A stretch of DNA of 64,000 bases from Nonomuraea wenchangensis (GCF_900111685.1 NZ_FOHX01000005.1:124001-188000), one strand, 5' to 3'; counted from the first letter of the stretch, positions 43,213 through 53,243 are shown. Notes: generated by a model from the sequence alone, not told the origin. Translations and numbers: made by a program.

Positions 43213-44475
43213 TCACGGGCGGGAGCGCACCGCCAGGAGCCAGATCCCGGCGACGGCGACCATGACGCCGACGACCAGGCCCAGGAATCCGTAGGACAGC
43301 ACGCCGACGATCGCGCCCGCGACGATCGTGCCGGTCGCGCCGCAGACGTTCATGATCAGGTCGGACAGCCCCTGGACGGAGGGGCGGCGCTCGATCGGCA
43401 CCGACTCGGTGACCAGCGCCGAGCCGGCGACCAGCCCGCACGACCAGCCGAGGCCGAGCAGGAACAACGCCGCCGTCACCTGCCCGACGTGGTGCCCGGC
43501 GGTGCCGGCGAGCGTGGCGGCGGCCAGCAGCAGCGCCGTGCCGAGCAGCAGCACGGGCACCTTGCCCGCCTTGTCCGCCAGCCAGCCGACGAGCGGCGAG
43601 AGCATGTACATCCCGGCGATGTGCAGGCTGATCACCAGGCCGATGACGTCCAGCGTGGAGCCGTCGTGGTGGAGCTTGACCGGGGTCATCGACATGACCG
43701 ACACCATGGCCGTGTGGCTCACCGCGATCATGACCAGGGCACGGCGGGCCGCCGGGGTGGTGCGCAGGGTGTCCCAGGCGGTGCGGATCGTCCGGTTCCC
43801 GGCGGGTCCGTCCTCGGCCTTGCCGTCGAGGCGGCGGGCCAGCCGGAGCGGGTCGGGGCGCAGGAGGCCCAGGACGATGATCATCGCCACGGTGAAGGCG
43901 AGCGCCGCGAACGCGAACGGGCCCGCCTTGTCCACCAGCCCCAGCTGGATGCCGATCAGGTCGGTGGGCTCGGCCAGGTTGGGGCCGGCGACGGAGCCGA
44001 TGGTCGCGGCCCAGACGACCAGCGACAGGTGCCGGGCCGAGCGGCCCTTCGGCGACAGGTCGGTGGCCGAGTAGCGCGCCGCCAGGCCGCCCGCGCTGCC
44101 GCCGCCCACCAGCACCAGCCCGGCGAGGAGCAGCGGCCAGAGGCGCAGGCTGATGGCGGTCACCGAGATCGCGCAGCCGGTGAGGGCGGCCGCGTACGCG
44201 AGGGTGAGCCCCGCGCGGCGCCCGCCCCTGCCGGACGCCTTGGCGGTGGGCAGGGCCAGCAGCGCCGCGCCGAGCGTGGTCGCGGTCCCCGCGAAGCCGC
44301 TGATGACCGTGGACCCCGACAGCTCGTCCACGACGACCGAGCTGAGCGCGAGCCCGACCGCGACCCCCACGCCGCCCATGATCTGGGCCGCAGACAACAC
44401 GCCCAAGGTGCGGCGTTGGATGCCCGGGATCGGGTCAGGCAGGGATCCGGCGGGCTTCGTGGGGGCGCTGGTCAC
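43213..44475 (-). CDS. MFS transporter
   Basis: 420 residues from GTG 44475 (a longer frame starts at 44511). Twelve hydrophobic segments; RRAGLTLAYAAALTGC and LVGWLADKAGKVPVLLLG are loop 2/8-type MFS motifs. Substrate unknown. Ends 1 bp from the stop of the convergent polymerase gene. Confidence 0.8.
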   Translation of the reverse strand: MTSAPTKPAGSLPDPIPGIQRRTLGVLSAAQIMGGVGVAVGLALSSVVVDELSGSTVISGFAGTATTLGAALLALPTAKASGRGGRRAGLTLAYAAALTGCAISVTAISLRLWPLLLAGLVLVGGGSAGGLAARYSATDLSPKGRSARHLSLVVWAATIGSVAGPNLAEPTDLIGIQLGLVDKAGPFAFAALAFTVAMIIVLGLLRPDPLRLARRLDGKAEDGPAGNRTIRTAWDTLRTTPAARRALVMIAVSHTAMVSVMSMTPVKLHHDGSTLDVIGLVISLHIAGMYMLSPLVGWLADKAGKVPVLLLGTALLLAAATLAGTAGHHVGQVTAALFLLGLGWSCGLVAGSALVTESVPIERRPSVQGLSDLIMNVCGATGTIVAGAIVGVLSYGFLGLVVGVMVAVAGIWLLAVRSRP

Positions 44476-44578
44476 TTGTGAAGTCTCGCATGTACCCCAA
44501 CAACACCCCAAAGAAGGACAGCAACCGTTTTCCAGGTGCGAAGACCTTTTTCTGCGATATTTCAGGAACGGCGATCAC

Positions 44579-45391
44579 TCAGAGGACCGTGAGTGGATCG
44601 CCCACCTTGATCCTGCCGGTCGTGTCCGGGATCAGGTTGATGCCGAACCAGACCTTGCCGTCCCACTTGCGGTGCCGGGACAGCGTGCGGATGGGCTCCT
44701 TGCCCTTCGCGCGCGTCGCGGGGTCGATGGTCGTGAGCACGCAGCGGTCGCAGCCCTTGGTGACCCGGAAGGCCACGTCGCCGATCCTGAGCCGCTTCCA
44801 CTCGTCCTCGGCGAAGGGGGTCGCGCCGTCCACGACCACGCTCGGCCGGAACCGGCGCATGGACAGCGGCGCGGGCGGCTCCTCGCCGCGCTCCAGCGCG
44901 CCCTCCGCGATCCATTCGTCGAGCCTCGCCAGCGAGGCGGTCGTGGTGAGCAGCAGCGGGGCGCCGTCGGCCAGGCTCACGCTGTCGCCGGGCTTCCCGT
45001 ACGGCGGGCCGATGCGGCGGCGCGTGGGGTCGTCGAGCCACTTCAGCCGGACCGGCCGCCCGGCCAGCTCCGACAGCCAGCGCGCGGCCGCGTCGCCGCA
45101 GTCGGTCAGCTCCACCGGAGTGCCCCACACGTCGACCGTGGACAGCGTGCCGTCCGGGACCACGGGGAACGGATCGGCGTGCGGCCCGGTCAGGGTGAGC
45201 CGTTCGCCGTCGAGCCGGGCCACGCAGGACAGCAGCCGGGGCTCGTCGCGGGCGGTGAGCATGTCGCCGTGCTCGTCGATGATCAGGTAGCGGCGGTCGC
45301 CCGCCAGGCCCCAGGGCTGCACCTCGGCCTCGGTGAGGTCGTGCCCGGCGGTCGATTTGATGGGGTATCGGTGGATGCTGGCCAGCCTCAT
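44579..45391 (-). CDS. MOSC-domain protein
   Basis: 270 residues from ATG 45391. MOSC N-terminal beta-barrel (MRLASIHRYPIKSTAGHDL, WGLAGDRRYLIID) and MOSC domain with the Mo-ligand Cys in VTKGCDRCVLTTIDP. Related to YcbX and mARC reductases that act on N-hydroxylated compounds. ATGA overlap with the MFS gene and a TACGGT box 7 nt upstream: it may be both coupled and independently transcribed. Confidence 0.85.
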   Translation of the reverse strand: MRLASIHRYPIKSTAGHDLTEAEVQPWGLAGDRRYLIIDEHGDMLTARDEPRLLSCVARLDGERLTLTGPHADPFPVVPDGTLSTVDVWGTPVELTDCGDAAARWLSELAGRPVRLKWLDDPTRRRIGPPYGKPGDSVSLADGAPLLLTTTASLARLDEWIAEGALERGEEPPAPLSMRRFRPSVVVDGATPFAEDEWKRLRIGDVAFRVTKGCDRCVLTTIDPATRAKGKEPIRTLSRHRKWDGKVWFGINLIPDTTGRIKVGDPLTVL

Positions 45392-46590
45392 AGCGCTGAC
45401 CGTACCGCAGGGGCCCCGGCCTGGTCCCGGGCCGCGGAAGCCTCCCCGCGGGACAGTCGCGCCGACAGCGCGACCGCGGCGAGGGCCGCGACGCCGATCG
45501 CCGCGCCGAGCCACGAGACCGACGGATAGCCGAGGCCCGCGTCGATGACCAGGCCGCCCAGCCAGGGGCCGGCCGTGATGCCGGCGTTGAAGGCGGCGAC
45601 GTTGCCCGCGGCGGCGAGCGTCGGCGCGCCCTCCGCCAGCGTGAAGGCGCGGGTGTTGAGCGCCGGGTTGGTGGCGAAGCCGAACGCGCCGAGCAGCACG
45701 ACCAGCACGACGGCGAGCACCGGGACCGGGGCGGCCAGGGCCAGCGCCGCCGAGACGACGACCAGGCCCGCGACGCCGGCGAACAGGGTCGGGAACGGCC
45801 GGGCGTCGGCGGTCCTGCCGCCGATCGTGATGCCGGCGAGCGCCCCGACGCCGTAGCCGGCCAGCACGGCGGGCACCCAGGCGGGGGCCAGGCCGGTGGT
45901 GACGGTGAGCAGCGCGCTCAGGTAGCTGAAGGTGGCCAGCAGCGCGGCGGTGGCGAGCGCGGTGGTGCCGTACGCGAGCCAGAGGCGGGGGTTGACCAGC
46001 GCGCGCAGCTCCGCGCCGACCCGCGGCGGCGCGTCATCGCGCCCGCGGCCGCCCGGGATGGTGGCGAGCACGCCCGCGCCCGCGAGCAGCGTCATCGCGG
46101 CCACCGCCCAGAACGCCGCCCGCCAGCCGAGGTGCTGCCCGAGCACGGTGCCCAGGGACAGCCCGAGCACGGTCGCGACGGTCAGTCCGCCCGCGAGTAC
46201 GCTCATCGCCCGGCCGCGGGCGCCGGCGGGCACGAGGCCGATGACGGTGCCCGCCGCCACGGCCCAGAAGCCGGCGTACACGAACGCACCGGCCACCCTG
46301 GTGACGAAGAGCGTGGCGTAGTCGGAGGTCAGCGCGCCGACCACGTGGGACAGCGCGAAGATCACCAGGAACGTCAGCAACGCCGTGCGCCTCGGCCATC
46401 GCAGCGTCACCACGGCCAGCACCGGAGCGCCCACCAGCATCCCCATCGCGAACGCCGAGATCAGCAGCCCCGCGCGCGGCACGGACACCCCGAGGTCGGC
46501 GGCCAGCTCGGGCAGCAGCCCGGCCAGCATCAGCTCCGAGGTGCCCTGCGCGAAGATCGACAGGCCCAGCACGTAAACCGCCAAGGGCAC
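45388..46590 (-). CDS. MFS drug-efflux transporter, Cmx/CmlR type
   Basis: 400 residues from GTG 46590 with AGGGAGG ribosome-binding site. DHA1 family; the start PLAVYVLGLSIFAQGTSELM and FNAGITAGPWLGGLVIDAGLG resemble actinomycete chloramphenicol exporters (Cmx). Lies directly downstream of a TetR gene on the same strand, a typical efflux/repressor pair. Actual substrate uncertain. Confidence 0.83.
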   Translation of the reverse strand: MPLAVYVLGLSIFAQGTSELMLAGLLPELAADLGVSVPRAGLLISAFAMGMLVGAPVLAVVTLRWPRRTALLTFLVIFALSHVVGALTSDYATLFVTRVAGAFVYAGFWAVAAGTVIGLVPAGARGRAMSVLAGGLTVATVLGLSLGTVLGQHLGWRAAFWAVAAMTLLAGAGVLATIPGGRGRDDAPPRVGAELRALVNPRLWLAYGTTALATAALLATFSYLSALLTVTTGLAPAWVPAVLAGYGVGALAGITIGGRTADARPFPTLFAGVAGLVVVSAALALAAPVPVLAVVLVVLLGAFGFATNPALNTRAFTLAEGAPTLAAAGNVAAFNAGITAGPWLGGLVIDAGLGYPSVSWLGAAIGVAALAAVALSARLSRGEASAARDQAGAPAVRSAL

Positions 46591-46642
46591 GGCGGCCTCC
46601 CTAGTTTTAGATCGGTCAGTTCAAAATTCGGGCACGAAAAAA

Positions 46643-47215
46643 TCAGAGCACGCCCAGCGCGGTCCGCGCGACGGACTCGAGCGCGGCCCGGTCGGCTCCG
46701 CCGCGCGCCAGCACGCGCAGCCCGGAGACGGTGGCGGTCACGAACCTGGCGAGCGCCAGCGGGTCCTTATCCGGCGCGAGCTCGCCCCGCGCCCGGGCCT
46801 GCTCGAACGCCGCTCGCATGATCCCCACCCGCAGCTCGGTGTCGCGCCGCAACATCTCGGCGATCTCCGCGTCGCGCGGCCCCAGCTCGATCATCGAGTT
46901 GACCACCAGGCAGCCGTCCGGGTCGTCGGGATCGGGGGCGACCGCCCAGCCCAGCACGGTGGCCACCTTCTCCCTGACCGGCAGCTCGCCGTCCATCAGC
47001 TCGGCCAGCGCGGCGTCGCGCTGGTCCATGTAGCGGCGCAGCGCCCTGCGGAACAGGTCGTGCTTGCCGGCGAAGGCGTTGTAGACGCTGCTGCGCCCGA
47101 GCCCGGTGGCCGCGCAGAGGTCCTGCGTCGAGGTGGCCTCGTAACCTGCCCGCCAGAAGGCGCGCATCGCCGCCTCGACCGCGGCGTCCTCCTCGAACGT
47201 CCTCGGTCGTGCCAT
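46643..47215 (-). CDS. TetR-family regulator upstream of MFS efflux gene
   Basis: 190 residues from ATG 47215 (TAGCGT 7 nt upstream, leaderless). HTH YEATSTQDLCAATGLGRSSVYNAFAGKHDLF; C-terminal TetR_C_16-like region with DPDGCLVVNSMIELG. Probably represses the downstream MFS-MOSC genes, separated by 52 bp. Confidence 0.87.
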   Translation of the reverse strand: MARPRTFEEDAAVEAAMRAFWRAGYEATSTQDLCAATGLGRSSVYNAFAGKHDLFRRALRRYMDQRDAALAELMDGELPVREKVATVLGWAVAPDPDDPDGCLVVNSMIELGPRDAEIAEMLRRDTELRVGIMRAAFEQARARGELAPDKDPLALARFVTATVSGLRVLARGGADRAALESVARTALGVL

Positions 47216-47259
47216 GGCGGCCACGCTAGCACGTTCTGGAACGGTTGGTGCAAAACTGG

Positions 47260-49284
47260 TCAGGTGGTCTTACGGAAGGTGTTCAGGAACACCTTGCGCA
47301 TGTCGGCCTGCTCGTCCCACTTCAGCTCGGGCACGTCGAAGGTGATCGTGAACGCGGTGGAGTCGTCCACGGTGACGTACCGGGTCAGCGCGTGCATGGG
47401 GACGCCGGCGGCGGTCGTGTACGTGTACTCCCAGTCGGCCGCCTTCCAGCCCCGGTAGTTCACGCCCTGGAGCTGCACCTGGATGTAGCTCTCCCGCCCG
47501 CCCTCGGACTCCCGGTGGCTCAGCTCCGCCAGGCCGCCGTCCGTCTCCGGGGTGGCGTCCTCGACCACCACGCGCAGGCCGGAGTCCTTCGGCCCGGTGA
47601 ACGTCGCCACGCCGCCCGACGCCGTCAGCTTCCAGCCCTCGGGCACCGCGACCTTGAACCCGGCCGGGGTCTGCTCCCGGTAGCCGCCGGGCGCCGCCGA
47701 CGGCTCGCTCTGCAGGGTGCGCGCGGTGGCCGTCGCGGCGGGCGGCTCGGCCACCGGCGTGGGGGAGCCGCCGCTCGACAGGCCGAGGATGGCCGCGACG
47801 ATCGCGCCGCCCACCACCACCAGGGATCCGCCGATCGTGAGCGCCGTGGGCCGGCCGTCGCGCATCCACAGGCCGTCGTCGTCCTCGGCCCTCCGCCGGC
47901 TCCTGCCCGTGCGCGGCGCGGCGGACGGCAGCCGGGTCAGCCGGCCGGGGCGCAGGTCGTCGGTCAGACCGCGCGAGTGCTCGCGCAGGTCGTCGGGGGA
48001 GGCCAGCGGCCACGGGGTGTCCGCCGGGCCGGCGGAGCGGCTGTCCGTGGTCAGCGGCAGGATCGGGCGCGGATGCGGTCCCGACCCGTCGATCAGGTCG
48101 TCGTCCGGCTCCGCGGGCAGGCCGGGGGGCGGCCCGCCGGGGTAGCCGTGGTCGCCGAAGCCCTGCGGACGCGGGATCTGGTCGGTGCGGTGGCTGCCGG
48201 ACGTCGTGGCCGGCCCCTCGTACGGCATCGCGTGCCCGCCCGACGGGCTGGTGAGCGGGTCGTAGGGGACCCGCACCGGCCCCGAGGGCGTCTCCACGAT
48301 CCGCGAGGGCATCGGCCCCGAAGGCGGGTCCAGCGGCGGCAGCAGGTCGGCGGACACCGGCTCGATCGGGCTCGGCAGCGGCTCGGGCGTGCGCGGCCGG
48401 ACCGAGCCGTGCGCCCGCAGCACCGCCTCCAGCATCTCGACGACCTGCGGGGCGGTCAGCCGCTCCGCGGGGTTCTTGCGCAGCAGGCCCTCGATGACCG
48501 GCATGAGCGAGCCGGCGCGCTGCGGCGTGATCGGGGGCTGGGTGAGCACCTGGCCGAGCACCGCGACCGGGTCAGGACCCTCGTACGGCGGCCGTCCCTC
48601 GACGGCGGCGTACAGGGTGGCGCCGAACGACCACAGGTCGGCCGCCTGCGTGATCGTCTGCCCCGACAGCCGCTCCGGCGGGATGTACGCCGGCGACCCC
48701 ATGAGCAGCCCGGTCTGGGTGATGGTCACGTCGCCCTCGATCGCCGCGATGCCGAAGTCGGTCAGCACGACGCGGTCGGAGGTCAGCAGCACGTTGCCGG
48801 GCTTGATGTCGCGGTGCAGGATGCCGGCGGCGTGCGCGTGCATGAGCGCGTCGAGCACCCGGATGGCGATCTCGGCCGCCTGGATCACCGGCAGCGGCCC
48901 GCTCTGGCGCACCGCCTGCTCCAGCGACCACGCCCGGACCAGCTCCATGACGATCCAGGGCCGCCCGTCCTCCTCGACGACGTCGTGGACGACCACGATG
49001 CCGGGATGTTGCAGCCGGGCGGCCGACCTCGCCTCGCGCAGCATCCGCCGGTGCGCGAGCTGCTTGCCCGCGGCGTCGAGCCCGTAGGGCAGCATCAGCT
49101 CCTTGACCGCCACGTCCCGGTCGAGCAGCACGTCGTGGGCGTGCCACACCATGCCCATGCCGCCTCGGCCGACCGGGGACATCAGGCGGTAGCGCCGGCC
49201 GACCAGCCGGCCCTGGCCGGTGGCGGCGCCGCTCGCGGCGTCCCCTTCCTGGCCGGGTCCGCTGAGCAAGCGGTCCGCTGCCAT
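47260..49284 (-). CDS. transmembrane Ser/Thr protein kinase (PknB family)
   Basis: 674 residues. Kinase domain about 30-285: GRGGMGMVW loop, DVAVKE Lys, HRDIKPGNVLL catalytic loop, DFGIA. Long Pro/Gly-rich linker (about 290-485), one transmembrane helix (about 490-510, LTIGGSLVVVGGAIVAAILGL), then an extracellular domain (540-674, FKVAVPEGWKLTASGGVATFTGP) that resembles LppX/PknB-associated serine-protease-like folds but has no PASTA repeats. Signal unknown. Confidence 0.9.
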   Translation of the reverse strand: MAADRLLSGPGQEGDAASGAATGQGRLVGRRYRLMSPVGRGGMGMVWHAHDVLLDRDVAVKELMLPYGLDAAGKQLAHRRMLREARSAARLQHPGIVVVHDVVEEDGRPWIVMELVRAWSLEQAVRQSGPLPVIQAAEIAIRVLDALMHAHAAGILHRDIKPGNVLLTSDRVVLTDFGIAAIEGDVTITQTGLLMGSPAYIPPERLSGQTITQAADLWSFGATLYAAVEGRPPYEGPDPVAVLGQVLTQPPITPQRAGSLMPVIEGLLRKNPAERLTAPQVVEMLEAVLRAHGSVRPRTPEPLPSPIEPVSADLLPPLDPPSGPMPSRIVETPSGPVRVPYDPLTSPSGGHAMPYEGPATTSGSHRTDQIPRPQGFGDHGYPGGPPPGLPAEPDDDLIDGSGPHPRPILPLTTDSRSAGPADTPWPLASPDDLREHSRGLTDDLRPGRLTRLPSAAPRTGRSRRRAEDDDGLWMRDGRPTALTIGGSLVVVGGAIVAAILGLSSGGSPTPVAEPPAATATARTLQSEPSAAPGGYREQTPAGFKVAVPEGWKLTASGGVATFTGPKDSGLRVVVEDATPETDGGLAELSHRESEGGRESYIQVQLQGVNYRGWKAADWEYTYTTAAGVPMHALTRYVTVDDSTAFTITFDVPELKWDEQADMRKVFLNTFRKTT

Positions 49285-49427
49285 GATCCCGCCCCCACTC
49301 CCTCATCCGTCACGTGCGTTCATCACGCTACTTGCAGATTATGAGGTTCGTTACGATAACGGCGGCGAATGCGCAAGGGAAGCTGATACGTCGTTACATC
49401 GCCCTTGACGTGCAGAAATGCCGAATT

Positions 49428-50885
49428 TCAAATTGGATCATTTACTTCCGCGGCCAAAGCCAGCAAAGCGGCCACGAACGCCTCCGCGGGTGGTTCGACC
49501 AGACCTGCCCCGACCTGCCCGGTTCCCGGGACGCGGCCCGCGATGCCGGTGTTGACCACCGGCAGCACGCCCGTCCTGGCGACCAGCGCCACGTCGATGC
49601 CGACCGGCGTGCCGCGAAAACCCAGCCCCGGAATCTGGTATGCCGGATGCTCGGCGAGCGTGATCTCGTACATCGAGCGGGTGGCCCGCACCGCGTCGGC
49701 CACCTCGCCGCCCACGAAACGCACGATCGCGGGCGCGGCCGCCATCGCGAAACCGCCGAGTCCCGCGGTCTCGGTGATCGTGGAGTCGCCGATGTCGGGG
49801 TTGGCGTCCCCGGGGCCGTACGAGCCGAGATAGAGCCCGTCGGGCACCCCCGCGGGGCCGGTGAACCAGCGCCCGCCGAGCCCCGACACCTGCACGCCGA
49901 AGTCGGTGCCGTTGCGGGCCATCGCCACGACCATGGACGAGCCCGGCACGTCGCGGGCGGCGTCCGTGGCGGCCTTGGCCGCGGCCATCCCCGCGTTGAG
50001 GAAGAAGTGGTCGTTGCCGGCCATGAAACGCAGCACCTGCGCCGCCCGCCCCGGAGCGGCCTCGACCACGGCCGGGGCCAGCTCACGCAGCAGCAGCGAG
50101 GTGGCCGCGCGGTTGCGGTTGTGCAGCTCGTCGCCCATCTGCAGCGCCTGCGCGACGAGCGCGCGCAGGTCGAGCGGCCCGGTCGCGGCCAGCGTCGCGG
50201 CGAGCACCGGGCCGAGCACCTCGTCCATCCAGCGCAGCCGCTCCAGCACCTCGGGGCCGTACGCGCCGTACCGCAGGACCTTGCCCAGGCCCTCGTTCAG
50301 CGAGCAGTACGCGAGGCCGCCGTGCTCCTCGTCGCGCACCTCGAACATCCACATCGACGGGCTCACCACGCCCGCCATCGGCCCCACCGCGCCGTGCTCG
50401 TGGCAGGGCCGCAGCGCCGCCTCGCCGGCCGCCAGCCTGCGCTCCGCGTCGCGCTCGTCGCCCGCCCGGCCCTCCAGCAGCATCGCGCCGATCAGCGCGC
50501 CGCGCAGCGGCCCGGACGCCCGCTCCCAAGTGATCGGCGGCCCCGCGTGCAGGAACGCGCCGCCCGCCAGCGCCTCGCCCAGCACCTCCGAGGCGCGCCT
50601 GACGCCCACCAGCTGCGGCCTCGCGGCGGTCAGGCGGCGGGCGGCCAGCTCGTTCGCGGCCTGCCTGCGCGGGTCGGACAGCACCGAGACCAGCGCCTCG
50701 GCGGTGCCCGGCAGCGGCGGGCGCCAGTCCACCGGCGTCGTGGCCACGGCCTGCGCGGCCAGGGACTCGTCGAGCAGGCCCGCCCCGACTGTGACGACGC
50801 GGGACGGGGCGGACAGGAACGGCGCGGACGGGGACGGCCCGGACGAGGACGGGCCCGGCAGGGACGGGGTGGGTGGGAAGGTCAC
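49428..50885 (-). CDS. allG: DUF1116 protein, AllG/YlbE-like oxamate carbamoyltransferase subunit
   Basis: 485 residues from GTG 50885, overlapping the FdrA stop as GTGA. DUF1116 family: HAGPPITWERASGPLRGALIGAM, CHEHGAVGPMAGVVSPSMWMFEV, GGEVADAVRATRSMYEITLAEHPAYQIPGL. In E. coli, YlbE (AllG) with FdrA (AllF) and YlbF (AllH) forms the oxamate carbamoyltransferase of allantoin catabolism, giving carbamoyl phosphate. All three partners are adjacent here. The N-terminus has an odd Ser/Pro-rich run. Confidence 0.85.
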   Translation of the reverse strand: MTFPPTPSLPGPSSSGPSPSAPFLSAPSRVVTVGAGLLDESLAAQAVATTPVDWRPPLPGTAEALVSVLSDPRRQAANELAARRLTAARPQLVGVRRASEVLGEALAGGAFLHAGPPITWERASGPLRGALIGAMLLEGRAGDERDAERRLAAGEAALRPCHEHGAVGPMAGVVSPSMWMFEVRDEEHGGLAYCSLNEGLGKVLRYGAYGPEVLERLRWMDEVLGPVLAATLAATGPLDLRALVAQALQMGDELHNRNRAATSLLLRELAPAVVEAAPGRAAQVLRFMAGNDHFFLNAGMAAAKAATDAARDVPGSSMVVAMARNGTDFGVQVSGLGGRWFTGPAGVPDGLYLGSYGPGDANPDIGDSTITETAGLGGFAMAAAPAIVRFVGGEVADAVRATRSMYEITLAEHPAYQIPGLGFRGTPVGIDVALVARTGVLPVVNTGIAGRVPGTGQVGAGLVEPPAEAFVAALLALAAEVNDPI

Positions 50886-52231
50886 AGGAGGCTCCTGGCG
50901 TGCCGGGCGGCCTGGGCGTTGGAGAGGTGCACGGCCGCGCCCGCCTCCCGCAGGGCCGCCGCCTGGCGGTGCAGGTCCTGCGGGTCGCCGCCGGTGCCGA
51001 CCAGCGCCACGACCACGGTGGCCGGCGTGCGGGCGATGGCGGGGGCGAGCGTCACGGCGGGATCGGGGTCGGCCGCGTGGCCGAGTACGACGTCCATGAG
51101 CACCACGTCCGTCTCCGCCGCCCGCGCCAGCGCCTCCACGCGCGGCGCCGGGTCGATCATCGGGTGCGGGCGGCCCCGCGTGTAGGCGTCGTCGCCGTAG
51201 TCCACGAAGTCGCCCTGCCCGGCGACCAGCGCGGCTTCCGCGCTCAGCGTCCCGCCGGAGTAGAGGCCCTTGAGCGCCTTGCGCGCGCCGCCGCGCACCG
51301 GGCCGGGCCAGGACGGCCACTCCGGCACCGGCCGCCCGAGCGCCCGCAGCGCCGCCTCGGCCGCGCCGGTCAGGTCGGTGGCGTCCTGCCCCAGCAGTGC
51401 GCTGATCACCGGCGTGCGCAGCCCCGCCACGGCCTCCGCCACAACCCGCGCCACCTCCGGCGCGGGAGGCTTGGAGATCAGCACGATCAGCTCGGTGGCC
51501 GGGTCGTCGTCCAGCAGGCGCAGCGCGCGCAGCGTGGACAGGCCGCCGACCTCGGCCGACAGGTCCCTGCCTCCCACGCCCAGGATGTGGCTGACCCCTG
51601 TCCCCGCCCAGTCGAGCAGCGAGGTGACCTGCTGCGCGCCGGTGCCGGACGCCGCCACCACGCCGACCGGCCCCGGCGTGAGCACGTTCGCGAACCCGAG
51701 CCCCACCCCGCCGATCGAGGCGGTGCCGCAGTCGGGGCCCATGACCAGGACGTCCCGCTCCTCCGCCAGCTCCTTCAGCCGCCGCTCCAACGCGACCGGC
51801 ACGCCGTCACTGAAGATCATGACCGGCAGCCCGGCCACCACCGCGTCGTACGCCTCGCAGAACGCGTGCTCGCCCGGCACCGAGACCAGCGCCAGCGCGG
51901 CGGGCTCGCGGCGGATCGCCGACCCGGTCGTCAGCGGCGGCTGCCCGTCCGCCCCGGCCTCGCCGGGCCGGGCCGGCTCCGCGAGCCACCGGTCCGCCTC
52001 CGCCACGGCCGCGCCGGGATCGTCGGCCCGTACGGCGATCAGCAGGTCGCCAGGACCGGCCGGCGGCACGGTGAAGCCGAGGTCGCCGAGCACCGCCACG
52101 TTCAGCTCCGTGGCCATGGCCACCATGGCCGCCTCGACGCCCGGCGTCGCCGACAGCGCCCTGCTCACCCGCATGAGGCGTACCGAGTCGTGGTAGGCGC
52201 CCTTGCGGACGAGGACGACCTCCCCGCTCAC
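50882..52231 (-). CDS. allF: FdrA/AllF-like protein, oxamate carbamoyltransferase subunit
   Basis: 449 residues from GTG 52231 (GTGA overlap with the upstream gene). Acyl-CoA-synthetase-like Rossmann and ligase domains: VMGPDCGTASIGGVGLGF, VAASGTGAQQVTSLLDWAG, HILGVGGRDLSAEVGG. Shorter than E. coli FdrA (about 555 residues). The frame stays open to 53185, but this is a shadow of the DUF2877 gene. Operon order allH-allF-allG. Confidence 0.87.
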   Translation of the reverse strand: MSGEVVLVRKGAYHDSVRLMRVSRALSATPGVEAAMVAMATELNVAVLGDLGFTVPPAGPGDLLIAVRADDPGAAVAEADRWLAEPARPGEAGADGQPPLTTGSAIRREPAALALVSVPGEHAFCEAYDAVVAGLPVMIFSDGVPVALERRLKELAEERDVLVMGPDCGTASIGGVGLGFANVLTPGPVGVVAASGTGAQQVTSLLDWAGTGVSHILGVGGRDLSAEVGGLSTLRALRLLDDDPATELIVLISKPPAPEVARVVAEAVAGLRTPVISALLGQDATDLTGAAEAALRALGRPVPEWPSWPGPVRGGARKALKGLYSGGTLSAEAALVAGQGDFVDYGDDAYTRGRPHPMIDPAPRVEALARAAETDVVLMDVVLGHAADPDPAVTLAPAIARTPATVVVALVGTGGDPQDLHRQAAALREAGAAVHLSNAQAARHARSLL

Positions 52232-53112
52232 GGCCGCCCGCCCGGGTGCCCGGCGAGGGAGAGCACCGCGTCTACGCCGATGGCCATCCCCTGCGCCAGG
52301 TCGGCCCCCGAGGTGTGGCCGACGCGGCGCAGCCGCCGCAGCGCCGGTTCCAGCTGCTGGGCGCCGGCGACGCCGCGCAGCACCGCCGTCACCTCCGGGC
52401 TCGCCTCGCCACGGGCCGCGCAGTGCAGGAGCGTCGCCGACAGTGGAGTGGTACGGGTGCGCGCGTCGAACGTCACGGTCGCCGCCAGCCAGCCGGCCAG
52501 CCACACCGCCCGCTCCGTCCCCGTCGCCGTACCGAGGTGCCGGAGCGTCACCAGCAGCCCGGCCAGCACGTCGTCGCCGCTCGGCGTGAGCCCGGGACCG
52601 AGCCCGACCAGTTGCTCGGCCGCCGTCGCCATGCCCAGCAGCCAGCCGCGCCCGCAGGCCGCCGCGAGCGCGGCCACCACGCCGTTGCCCGGCAGTCCGG
52701 GAGCGGGCTCCGCCGGCCGGGCGAGGACCGCGGCGGCCGCCTCCAGGCTCGCCAGGTCCACCTGTCCCAGCGGCGGGGCGGGATCCCACCAGCGCCGTAC
52801 GCGCAGGCTCAGCGGCCCGAGGTCCACGCCCCGGTCGCCCACCCACGCCTCCTCGCCCATCTCGACCCTGGGCAGTCCGCCCGCCAGCAGCACGGAGTTG
52901 GGCAGCCGGACCGCCTCGCCGGTGATGACCGCGATCACCGTCGGCTCCAGCTCCGTCCGCACCTCCAGGTAGACCCCGGCGGGGAACGCCGCGAGCACCC
53001 GGGCGGGCCGCCGCGGCGCCTCGAGGAGCGGGCGGACCGCGGTGCTGGCCGCTCCCGAGACGTGGGCGCGGTTGCGCCGCGCGGACGTGCTGACATGGAC
53101 ACCGACGGGCAC
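52228..53112 (-). CDS. allH: DUF2877 protein, AllH/YlbF-like subunit
   Basis: 294 residues from the start at 53112. DUF2877 family: GLGPGLTPSGDDVLAGLLVTLRH and LSATLLHCAARGEASPEV are the conserved blocks; FPAGVYLEVRTELEPTVIAV precedes them. First gene of the three-gene operon, divergent from the PucR-type regulator. Confidence 0.85.
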   Translation of the reverse strand: MPVGVHVSTSARRNRAHVSGAASTAVRPLLEAPRRPARVLAAFPAGVYLEVRTELEPTVIAVITGEAVRLPNSVLLAGGLPRVEMGEEAWVGDRGVDLGPLSLRVRRWWDPAPPLGQVDLASLEAAAAVLARPAEPAPGLPGNGVVAALAAACGRGWLLGMATAAEQLVGLGPGLTPSGDDVLAGLLVTLRHLGTATGTERAVWLAGWLAATVTFDARTRTTPLSATLLHCAARGEASPEVTAVLRGVAGAQQLEPALRRLRRVGHTSGADLAQGMAIGVDAVLSLAGHPGGRP

Positions 53113-53139
53113 CGGACCTCCCTGACCGACCTTGGACCT

Positions 53140-53154
53140 GACCGTAGAACGGTC
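53140..53154. promoter_or_regulatory. dyad in the all/pucR intergenic region
   Basis: GACCGT-AGA-ACGGTC, a perfect inverted repeat between the divergent allH and pucR genes; a related ACCGTTCC lies at about 53218. Candidate PucR-type binding site. Confidence 0.45.
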
Positions 53155-53231
53155 CGCGAACCCTCCGTACGGAGAAATTTGCCAACAGTGCGCGGGAAGG
53201 TTGGCTCTTCCTGACAGACCGTTCCGGGGGT

Positions 53232-53237
53232 CACAAT
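53232..53237 (+). promoter_or_regulatory. -10 box of pucR, leaderless
   Basis: CACAAT 53232-53237, 6 nt before ATG 53244, with no ribosome-binding site between. Confidence 0.45.
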
Positions 53238-53243
53238 CTCCCC

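Noticed and set aside
46591..46642. TetR operator between the TetR and MFS genes
   Set aside because: The AT-rich stretch has no convincing dyad; only partial symmetry around GATCGGTC.
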